Positions 1 through 5,080 of a DNA stretch of 5,080 nt are shown piece by piece. The position numbers and the translations under genes were made by a program. The DNA lies in contig CANTHI010000315.1 of the NCBI GenBank assembly GCA_947653505.1, positions 1 through 5,080 on the forward strand. Direction: 5' to 3'. Below the pieces are notes generated by a model, which saw only the letters and a list, made by a program, of their open reading frames with translations, was not told the DNA's origin and ran no database searches. Source of the DNA: an uncultured Eubacterium sp. Its GTDB lineage: Bacteria; Bacillota_A; Clostridia; Lachnospirales; Lachnospiraceae. Each line of letters opens with the position of its first letter. The first letter of the stretch is position 1.

Positions 1-1
1 A

Positions 2-1351
2 CATATTCTGGGGGCAGAAAAAACAGGGATTTATACTTTTGGGCAGTCCATTGTCAGCTATTTTTTCTATCTGGCAATGCTGGGGATTCCAGATTATGCA
101 GTACGGGAAATTGCGGCAGTGCGGGATGATGAAACAAGGCTGGAAAAGCTTGCAAATGAATTGTTTATGATACAGCTGTTGTCTTCCCTGTTTTCCTATA
201 TCATATTGTTTTTCGTGTTGGGAATATGGGAGAAATCTTATCTTTATCAGAATGTGATACTGATCCTAAGCAGTCAGATCGCATTAACAGCTGTTGGCGC
301 GGACTGGGTAAATACTGCGTTTGAAGATTTTACATACCTTACGGTCAGGTATCTTGTAACAGCTTCGGTTTGTACGGCAGCGATATTTCAGTTTGTAAAA
401 GGACCTGAAGATCTGTACTGCTATACGTTGTTTTCTGTATTATGTACGGCTGGAGGAAATTTATGGAACATATTTTATATCCGCAGATATGTCAGACTGC
501 GGCCTACGATGCATTTAGAGCTAAAAAAGCACTTGCCGCGGATGCTGCTGTTTTTTTTGAACAGTATGGCACTGGTTGTTTATTTAAATTCGGATATTAC
601 TTTGTTAGGAATGATTGCGGGAGATACTGCGGTAGGTATTTATTCAGTTCCGGCAAAAATCTACATGGTAACGAAAGCAATGGTCAATGCAGTAATTATG
701 TCTGTTGTTCCGGGGCTGTCGCATATCATTGCAGAAAAAGGCAAAAAGGATACTGTGCGGATGCTTTCAGAAACTGCAGATTTGTTATGCCTGCTGTTAA
801 TTCCAGCAGCTTTAGGAATTTTTTTAGAGGCAGAAAATATCATTTATTTTGTGGCTGGGAGCAGTTATCTGGGTGGTGCGGCAGTGCTTAGGATTTACAG
901 CGTTACGATATTGTTTGCTGTCGCGGCGTGCTTCTTTTCCTATGCAGTTTTGGTGCCGTTTCATCTGGAAAAATACTTCCTGCTGTCAACAGTATTAGCG
1001 GCGGGACTGAATATAGGCCTGAATTTCTGGCTGATTCCGCATCTGGGCATGAACGGCGCTGCGCTTACAACCTTGCTGGCAGAAATTATGGTAGCGTTTG
1101 TTTCTTTTTACTTTGTGAGAAAGGCAGCTGGCGTGCGCCTTTCTATTGGAAAAAAAGATATATGCACAGAGCTGGCGGGTGGACTGGCAATTGTAATTGT
1201 CTGCTTTGCGGTCAGACAACCTGGCTTTTCCCGCATTGTGGAATTAGGGGTATCCATTGCATTAGCGGCTGCAATTTATGCCAGTATATTACTGGGAATG
1301 AAAAATAAAACGTTTCTGGTTTTTCTGCAGTCTGTCTGGAAACGAAGGTAA
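2..1351 (+). CDS. Wzx-type polysaccharide flippase (MATE/MOP superfamily), 5'-truncated by window edge
   Basis: Predicted integral membrane protein that flips undecaprenyl-diphosphate-linked repeat units from the cytoplasmic to the outer face of the membrane. The frame is open from base 2, and its first residues (LGAEKTGIYTFGQS) match the conserved region after the first helix of Wzx flippases. The Met at base 77 is therefore internal, and some 30-40 N-terminal residues are missing; 449 codons are visible. About twelve hydrophobic segments can be picked out, roughly at visible residues 10-28, 55-76, 84-100, 116-133, 139-160, 180-198, 222-238, 260-275, 295-318, 324-346, 350-372 and 389-432 (two segments). 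Family hallmarks include REIAAVRDD after the second helix, NSDITLLGMIAGD followed by VGIYSVPAKIY in the middle, and LNFWLIPHLGMNGAA near the C-terminus. The protein ends in a basic tail (WKRR). It is followed by a 74-base gap and then the aminotransferase on the same strand. Family assignment is firm; the substrate cannot be told from sequence. Confidence 0.93.
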   Translation, partial: HILGAEKTGIYTFGQSIVSYFFYLAMLGIPDYAVREIAAVRDDETRLEKLANELFMIQLLSSLFSYIILFFVLGIWEKSYLYQNVILILSSQIALTAVGADWVNTAFEDFTYLTVRYLVTASVCTAAIFQFVKGPEDLYCYTLFSVLCTAGGNLWNIFYIRRYVRLRPTMHLELKKHLPRMLLFFLNSMALVVYLNSDITLLGMIAGDTAVGIYSVPAKIYMVTKAMVNAVIMSVVPGLSHIIAEKGKKDTVRMLSETADLLCLLLIPAALGIFLEAENIIYFVAGSSYLGGAAVLRIYSVTILFAVAACFFSYAVLVPFHLEKYFLLSTVLAAGLNIGLNFWLIPHLGMNGAALTTLLAEIMVAFVSFYFVRKAAGVRLSIGKKDICTELAGGLAIVIVCFAVRQPGFSRIVELGVSIALAAAIYASILLGMKNKTFLVFLQSVWKRR

Positions 1352-1425
1352 AGGCTCTGGTCTGATTGGATTTATGACTGATATAGAAACAAATATATGG
1401 AATACGGAAAGAAGGAAATAGGAAA
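1352..1425 (+). other. 74-base intergenic gap, no clear signal apart from an RBS
   Basis: This is the only non-coding stretch longer than a few bases in the window. It is A-rich. I see no stem-loop followed by a T run, so there is no support for an intrinsic terminator, and no -35/-10 pair with 16-18 base spacing. The best candidate boxes, TTGGAT at 1366-1371 and TATAGA at 1382-1387, are only 10 bases apart. The gap ends in a Shine-Dalgarno sequence, GAAGGA at 1411-1416, nine bases before the aminotransferase ATG. Read-through transcription from the flippase gene is the simplest interpretation. Confidence 0.6.
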
Positions 1426-2685
1426 ATGGAGAGAAGGGAAATTGCTTTTTCACCGCCTGATATTACAGAAGCAGAAATACAGGGGGTGGCAGAAGTATTA
1501 AGAAGCGGATGGATCACAACCGGACCAAAGACGAAGCTGTTTGAAAAAGAGATCGCAGAATACTGCAAGGTAAACAAGGCAGTCTGTCTTAACTCCGCGA
1601 CTGCCTGTCTGGAATCAGTCCTGCGCCTTTTGGAAATCGGACCGGGAGATGAGGTCATTACTCCGGCCTATACATATACGGCGTCGGCAAGCCCGGTCTG
1701 TCATGTGGGAGCAGGGCTTGTGCTGGCCGATACCGCGCCAGACTCTTTTGAAATGGACTATGACGCATTGGAACAGGCCATTACAAAAAAGACGAAAGCA
1801 ATCATTGCGGTTGATCTTGGAGGGGTGATGTGTGATTATGACCGCATATACGAGATTGTGCAGAGACAGCATGAGAAGTTTCAGCCATGTGGCAGAATCC
1901 AAAAAGCGCTTGGGAGGATTGCTGTCATTGCGGATGGAGCACATGCATTCGGTGCAAAAAGGCTGATTGGCGGCCGGTGGAAAATGTGCGGGGAAGCGGC
2001 TGATTTCACGAGCATTTCCTTTCACGCTGTCAAGAATCTGACAACGGCAGAGGGAGGGGCTTTTATGTGGCGCAGTCTGGAGGAAAAAGGCGTTGCTGAT
2101 GACTGGATCTATCATCAGATGATGCTTTTATCCCTGCATGGACAGAGCAAAGACGCATTTTCAAAGAGTGGTCCGGGAGCCTGGGAATATGATATCCTTT
2201 CTCCTGCCTACAAATGCAATATGACAGATATACAGGCTGCGATAGGTTTACAGCAGTTAAAACGGTACGGACAGATTTTAAAAAGAAGAAAAGAGATTAT
2301 CCGAAGATATGATGAAGTGTTTCGGGAATATGGAGCAGTGCCTCTATGCCATGAGGATACCTGTTATGATTCGAGCGGACATCTGTATCTTTTGCGGATT
2401 CCGGGGATTACAGAGCAGGAACGCAACGGGATCATTCAGAAACTGCTGGAACTTGGAGTAGCGGCGAATGTGCATTACAAACCGCTGCCAATGTTTACGG
2501 CTTACCGTAATATGGGATTTTCGATAAACAATTACAGGAATGCATATATGCAGTATCAGAATGAACTTACGCTTCCTCTGCATACATGTCTGAGTGATGC
2601 GGACATAGATTATGTGATCTGGTGTATGTCAGGGATTTTACGGGAAAGGCGGGGTGCTGGCATTGAATCTGAAAAAGTGGGATAA
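1426..2685 (+). CDS. DegT/DnrJ/EryC1/StrS family PLP-dependent sugar aminotransferase
   Basis: A 419-residue cytoplasmic enzyme expected to transfer an amino group, usually from glutamate, to a keto group on a nucleotide-activated sugar. The start at ATG 1426 is supported by GAAGGA nine bases upstream and by the family-typical N-terminus (AFSPPDITEAE, then SGWITTGPKT at residues 27-36). Visible motifs are the PLP-phosphate region NSATACLES (56-64), GDEVITPAYTYTASA (74-88), the cofactor-ring pair Asp170/His173 in ADGAHAFGA, the Schiff-base lysine Lys203 in SFHAVKNLTTAEGGA, YKCNMTDIQAAIGLQQL (262-278), and VHYKPLP (349-355). Between VDLGGVMCDYD (129-139) and the PLP aspartate lies a segment (about 141-165) longer than in many relatives. 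I recall similar insertions in clostridial homologues. The last 10-20 residues, which overlap the next gene, look unconserved. The partner 4,6-dehydratase or oxidoreductase that would supply the ketosugar is not in the window, so the exact product is unknown. It could serve an UndPP-linked diamino or 4-amino sugar made for the transferase encoded next. Confidence 0.94.
   Translation: MERREIAFSPPDITEAEIQGVAEVLRSGWITTGPKTKLFEKEIAEYCKVNKAVCLNSATACLESVLRLLEIGPGDEVITPAYTYTASASPVCHVGAGLVLADTAPDSFEMDYDALEQAITKKTKAIIAVDLGGVMCDYDRIYEIVQRQHEKFQPCGRIQKALGRIAVIADGAHAFGAKRLIGGRWKMCGEAADFTSISFHAVKNLTTAEGGAFMWRSLEEKGVADDWIYHQMMLLSLHGQSKDAFSKSGPGAWEYDILSPAYKCNMTDIQAAIGLQQLKRYGQILKRRKEIIRRYDEVFREYGAVPLCHEDTCYDSSGHLYLLRIPGITEQERNGIIQKLLELGVAANVHYKPLPMFTAYRNMGFSINNYRNAYMQYQNELTLPLHTCLSDADIDYVIWCMSGILRERRGAGIESEKVG
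2643..2652 (+). promoter_or_regulatory. Candidate ribosome binding site for the phosphoglycosyl transferase
   Basis: A purine-rich run (GGGAAAGG followed by CGG) lies inside the end of the aminotransferase gene. AGGCGG at 2647-2652 is ten bases from TTG 2663, whereas AAAGG at 2645-2649 is only four bases from GTG 2654. On spacing alone TTG 2663 is better; on codon preference GTG 2654 is. The ATG at 2699 has AGGG just one base away, which is too close, while GTG 2705 has AGGGA at 2694-2698 with a six-base spacer. The signal does not settle the start. Confidence 0.4.
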
Positions 2686-3388
2686 ACTTCCGCAGGGAAT
2701 GCAGGTGCGGGAAGTATGGCCTTATTACAGGTGTCTGCAAAAAAAATCGTTCAGCCTTTGCATAAAAAGAATCATGGATATTGTACTATCACTCATGCTT
2801 CTTTTTTTACTGGTTCCGGTGTTTTTTGCAATAGCTGTTATGATCAGGCGGGATTCGAAGGGGCCGGTATTTTTCAGTCAGGAGCGTGTTACACAGTATG
2901 GAAGAATCTTTCGTATGTATAAATTCCGGACAATGTCTGTAAGGGCGCAGCGGGGAACGCAGGTGACTTTAAAAAATGACAGACGCATCACAAAAGTGGG
3001 AAAAATCCTGCGCAGGTACCGGCTGGATGAACTGCCCCAGCTTGTAAACATACTTGCCGGAGACATGACGTTTGTAGGCACAAGACCGGAAGTGCCTTAT
3101 TATGTAAAAAAATATAAACGGGATATGCGGGCTACCCTGCTGTTGCCGGCAGGAGTTACATCGGAAGCAAGTATTTATTTTAAAGATGAGGAAAAACTTC
3201 TGGAAAGTGCAGAATCTGCAGATCAGGTATATCTGACCGAAATACTGCCTGAAAAAATGAAGTATAATTTGGCGCAGATCAAAGAGTTTAGCATCTGGAA
3301 AGATATAAAGATATTAGTGTATACCGTTGTAAAAGTCGCCGGATTTGAAAAGGATTGTAAAAACGGTTGGGAGATGGACAATTCGTGA
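2654..3388 (+). CDS. Monotopic phosphoglycosyl transferase (PglC/WcaJ-type bacterial sugar transferase)
   Basis: Predicted initiating enzyme: it moves a sugar-1-phosphate from a UDP-sugar to undecaprenyl phosphate at the cytoplasmic membrane face. From GTG 2654 it is 244 residues, which fits a short form with only the catalytic domain rather than a WcaJ-type protein with extra N-terminal helices. An N-terminal lead (KKWDKLPQGM, then PYYRCLQKK) precedes KRIMD (38-42) and one hydrophobic re-entrant segment (about 43-64) containing Pro55. Next come SKGPVFFSQERV (68-79), YKFRTM (89-94), the catalytic Asp125-Glu126 in RLDELPQLVN, GDMTFVGTRPEV (136-147) and LLPAGVTSEASI (163-174). The start is uncertain. 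GTG 2654 and TTG 2663 both keep the KKW lead that I recall in clostridial homologues, and both overlap the aminotransferase end (stop at 2685). ATG 2699 and GTG 2705 would avoid the overlap but cut into that lead. Its 3' end overlaps the next gene by four bases. The sugar specificity is not readable; an amino or diamino sugar is plausible given the upstream aminotransferase. Confidence 0.93.
   Translation: MLALNLKKWDKLPQGMQVREVWPYYRCLQKKSFSLCIKRIMDIVLSLMLLFLLVPVFFAIAVMIRRDSKGPVFFSQERVTQYGRIFRMYKFRTMSVRAQRGTQVTLKNDRRITKVGKILRRYRLDELPQLVNILAGDMTFVGTRPEVPYYVKKYKRDMRATLLLPAGVTSEASIYFKDEEKLLESAESADQVYLTEILPEKMKYNLAQIKEFSIWKDIKILVYTVVKVAGFEKDCKNGWEMDNS
3370..3377 (+). promoter_or_regulatory. Ribosome binding site deciding the GTG start of the GT4 gene
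   Basis: GGAGATGG lies within the last codons of the phosphoglycosyl transferase gene, seven bases before GTG 3385. Together with the family-typical N-terminus (MNILLINHYAGS) read from that GTG, it favours 3385 over the upstream in-frame TTG at 3367, which would add six residues with no family support. Confidence 0.65.
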
Positions 3389-4617
3389 ATATATTACTGA
3401 TCAATCATTATGCCGGATCATTGGACATGGGTATGGAATTTCGGCCATATTATTTTGCGAGGGAATGGGTCCGGATGGGACACCGGGTACATATAGCAGC
3501 GGCTGATTATTCCCATCTGCGCATTCATAATCCGGTTATTTCCAGAGATTTCCAGAGAGAAATCATGGACGGGATTATATATCACTGGGTGAAAGCCGGG
3601 AGCTATGAGGGGAATGGTGTAAAGCGCGCAGTATCGATGTTCCGGTTTGTAGAAAAACTGTGGATGCATGCGGAGCAAATCGCAAGATGCTGGAAACCGG
3701 ACGTAGTAATTACGTCTTCCACGTATCATCTGGATACCTGGGCAGGGCAGAGGATCGCAGGAATATGCGGGGCGAAGCTGATACACGAGGTGCATGATAT
3801 GTGGCCTGCGACACTGACAGAACTGGGCAGAATGAGCAGGCGCCATCCGTTTGTCATGGCGGTACAGGCAGCGGAAAATTCTGCTTACCGAAATTCGGAT
3901 AAGATCGTATCATTGCTGCCGTTCGCAGAAAAATATATGATACGGCATGGGATGGCAGCAGGAAAATTTGTATATCTTCCAAATGGCATCGCACTGGAAG
4001 ATTGGGAAAGGATACAAAGTCTGCCGCGTGAGCATCAGCTGGCTCTGGAACAGTTAAAGAAAAACGGAAACTTTATTGCAGGGTACTTTGGCGGACACGC
4101 ACAGTCAAATGCACTGGATACGTTGCTGGAAGCGGCAAAAGAACTGAGGGACTCCAAAATCCGGTTTGTAATGGCAGGGGATGGTGTGGAAAAACAGCGG
4201 CTTATAAAGCGCGCCCAGAATGAAAAGCTGGAAAATGTTATGTTTCTTCCGTCAGTATCAAAGCAGGCGGTACCGGCATTGCTGTCTTATTTCGATTGTT
4301 GTCTGGTATGCGGTTCGGATTCGTCTTTGTACAGATTTGGTATCAGCCCGAATAAATTGTATGATTCCATGATGGCCGCAAAGCCGGTAATATGCGCGGT
4401 CCATACAAAGGATTTTGTTCTTGGAAGATATCAATGTGGCTGGATGGTAAAGCCACAGGATGGCAGGATACTGGCGCAGGCAGTAAAAAAGATGTATCAG
4501 TTGCCGGAAGTACAAAGAGACAGGATGGGAAAAAACGGAAAGCAGGCCGTCCTGGAACATTTTACTTATGGTATTCTGGCACAAAAATTTGAACAGATTT
4601 TTCATACGGAAGGGTAA
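3385..4617 (+). CDS. Glycosyltransferase family 4 (GT-B fold)
   Basis: A 410-residue soluble or membrane-associated transferase expected to add a sugar from a nucleotide donor to the lipid-linked intermediate on the cytoplasmic side. It starts at GTG 3385, which shares bases with the preceding TGA stop (GTGA), so translation is probably coupled. The N-terminal acceptor-side domain (about 1-190) begins NILLINHYAGS, followed by MEFRPYYFAREW (17-28) and HEVHDMWPATLTELG (134-148), and ends near VYLPNGI (196-202). The C-terminal donor domain (about 225-400) shows YFGGHAQSNALDTLLEAAK (234-252), FVMAGDGVEKQRL (261-273) and FGISPNKLYDSMMAAKPVI (318-336). That last block sits where GT4 enzymes usually carry the EX7E motif; here the second Glu position appears to be Asp327 and the first is not a Glu, a pattern I recall in this subgroup. 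There is no signal peptide or membrane helix. Donor and linkage are unknown. Confidence 0.93.
   Translation: MNILLINHYAGSLDMGMEFRPYYFAREWVRMGHRVHIAAADYSHLRIHNPVISRDFQREIMDGIIYHWVKAGSYEGNGVKRAVSMFRFVEKLWMHAEQIARCWKPDVVITSSTYHLDTWAGQRIAGICGAKLIHEVHDMWPATLTELGRMSRRHPFVMAVQAAENSAYRNSDKIVSLLPFAEKYMIRHGMAAGKFVYLPNGIALEDWERIQSLPREHQLALEQLKKNGNFIAGYFGGHAQSNALDTLLEAAKELRDSKIRFVMAGDGVEKQRLIKRAQNEKLENVMFLPSVSKQAVPALLSYFDCCLVCGSDSSLYRFGISPNKLYDSMMAAKPVICAVHTKDFVLGRYQCGWMVKPQDGRILAQAVKKMYQLPEVQRDRMGKNGKQAVLEHFTYGILAQKFEQIFHTEG
4608..4614 (+). promoter_or_regulatory. Ribosome binding site of the nucleotide-sugar dehydrogenase
   Basis: GGAAGGG within the last codons of the GT4 gene ends six bases before ATG 4621. 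Because the site lies in the upstream coding sequence and only three bases separate stop and start, the two genes are probably co-transcribed and translationally linked. Confidence 0.7.
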
Positions 4618-4620
4618 AAG

Positions 4621-5080
4621 ATGAAAGAGAAAATATTGAAAAAAATTCAGGAGAAAAAGCTGACTGTCGGCGTGGTAGGACTGGGCTATGTCGGGCTTCC
4701 GCTCGCGGTGGAGAAATCTAAGGCAGGGTTTCGTACGATTGGCTTTGATATACAGGAAGAAAAGGTAAGTCTGGTGAACAGCGGACATAATTATATTGGC
4801 GACGTTGTAGACAGTGACTTGAAAAATCTGGTTGAAAAAGGGATGCTGACTGCTACAACGGATTTTTCTTTTGTAAAGGATGTTGATTTTATCGCGATCT
4901 GTGTACCGACACCGCTGGACCAGCACCAGCAGCCGGATATCAGTTATGTAAAGGCTTCTTCAGAACGGATTTCCAAATATCTTACAAAAGAAACGGTCGT
5001 GGTACTGGAATCTACGACCTATCCGGGGACGACGGAAGAACTGGTAAAACCAATACTGGAAAAAGGATCCTGTCCGCAAA
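4621..5080 (+). CDS. Nucleotide-sugar dehydrogenase, UDP-GlcNAc 6-dehydrogenase (WbpA-like), 3'-truncated
   Basis: The first 153 residues of an enzyme that oxidises the C6 hydroxyl of a UDP-sugar to a carboxylate with two NAD+, most likely UDP-GlcNAc to UDP-GlcNAcA. Family members are about 420-440 residues, so the UDP-binding and catalytic-cysteine half is beyond the window. Visible features are the Rossmann motif VGVVGLGYVGLPLA (16-29; GxGxxG glycines 20, 22, 25), the acidic residue Asp43 in GFDI after the second strand, ICVPTPLD (93-100), and LESTTYPGTTEEL (129-141). The EST-YPGTTEE form points to the WbpA/TviB/WecC-type branch rather than UDP-glucose dehydrogenases, and in my recollection mainly to WbpA. 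A start at ATG 4621 is supported by GGAAGGG six bases upstream and only three bases after the GT4 stop. UDP-ManNAc or UDP-GalNAc as substrate cannot be excluded from the N-terminal half. Confidence 0.92.
   Translation, partial: MKEKILKKIQEKKLTVGVVGLGYVGLPLAVEKSKAGFRTIGFDIQEEKVSLVNSGHNYIGDVVDSDLKNLVEKGMLTATTDFSFVKDVDFIAICVPTPLDQHQQPDISYVKASSERISKYLTKETVVVLESTTYPGTTEELVKPILEKGSCPQ

Noticed and set aside
77..79. ATG as the real start of the flippase gene
   Set aside because: The frame is open upstream to base 2 and encodes conserved flippase residues (LGAEKTGIYTFG), so the true start lies outside the window.
442..891. 149-codon plus-strand open frame inside the flippase gene
   Set aside because: It is an alternate frame of a well-supported membrane protein; the translation is low in plausible motifs and no frameshift is needed to explain the flippase.
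1352..1425. Internal promoter or terminator between flippase and aminotransferase
   Set aside because: No stem-loop with a T run and no boxes at proper spacing (TTGGAT and TATAGA are 10 bases apart).
1212..1658. 148-codon minus-strand open frame spanning the flippase end, the gap and the aminotransferase start
   Set aside because: It spans the only intergenic gap, so I considered an antisense gene, but the product shows no domain and most of it is complementary to conserved coding sequence.
3367..3369. TTG as start of the GT4 gene
   Set aside because: It adds six residues (start to Gln-Phe) with no family support; GTG 3385 has a well-spaced GGAGATGG and gives the typical N-terminus.
4258..4926. 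222-codon open frame on the minus strand across the GT4/dehydrogenase junction
   Set aside because: It is antisense to two clear, conserved genes, its translation is rich in Cys, His, Arg and Tyr without any recognisable domain, and it looks like a shadow frame.
1..5080. CRISPR array, tRNA/rRNA, insertion sequence, defence or phage genes
   Set aside because: I saw no regularly spaced repeats, cloverleaf-like segments, transposase motifs or terminal inverted repeats; nearly all bases belong to polysaccharide genes.

Overview
The window reads as the interior of a bacterial surface-polysaccharide (capsule or exopolysaccharide) biosynthesis cluster. All five genes lie on the + strand, and almost all of the sequence is coding. 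The protein families, the intermediate base composition, strong purine-rich Shine-Dalgarno sites and the use of GTG (possibly TTG) starts suggest a low-to-mid GC Firmicute. Several proteins resemble versions I associate with gut Lachnospiraceae/Clostridia. That assignment rests on recalled family patterns, not on a search.

Layout. (1) Positions 2-1351: a Wzx-type lipid-linked oligosaccharide flippase that has lost its first few dozen residues to the window edge. (2) A 74-base gap with no convincing promoter or terminator. (3) 1426-2685: a complete PLP-dependent DegT/DnrJ/EryC1/StrS sugar aminotransferase. (4) About 2654-3388: a small monotopic phosphoglycosyl transferase (PglC/WcaJ catalytic-domain type) whose start overlaps the previous gene. 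(5) 3385-4617: a family 4 (GT-B) glycosyltransferase that starts inside the stop codon of gene 4 (GTGA overlap). (6) 4621 to the window end: the NAD-binding half of a nucleotide-sugar dehydrogenase of the UDP-GlcNAc 6-dehydrogenase (WbpA-like) type, truncated by the window edge.

How they fit together (inference from family knowledge). The dehydrogenase and aminotransferase would make modified nucleotide sugars: a uronic acid and an amino sugar. The phosphoglycosyl transferase would load the first sugar phosphate onto undecaprenyl phosphate at the inner face of the membrane. The GT4 enzyme would add a further sugar, and the flippase would move the finished lipid-linked unit outward for polymerisation. 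The polymerase, chain-length regulators, dehydratase/epimerase partners and further transferases are not in the window and presumably lie in the flanks.

I found no RNA gene, mobile element, CRISPR array or clear new system. The points worth a second look are modest: tight or overlapping gene junctions with uncertain starts, a Val-Pro in place of the usual Ser-Pro in the phosphoglycosyl transferase membrane helix, and variant motifs in the aminotransferase and GT4 enzyme.
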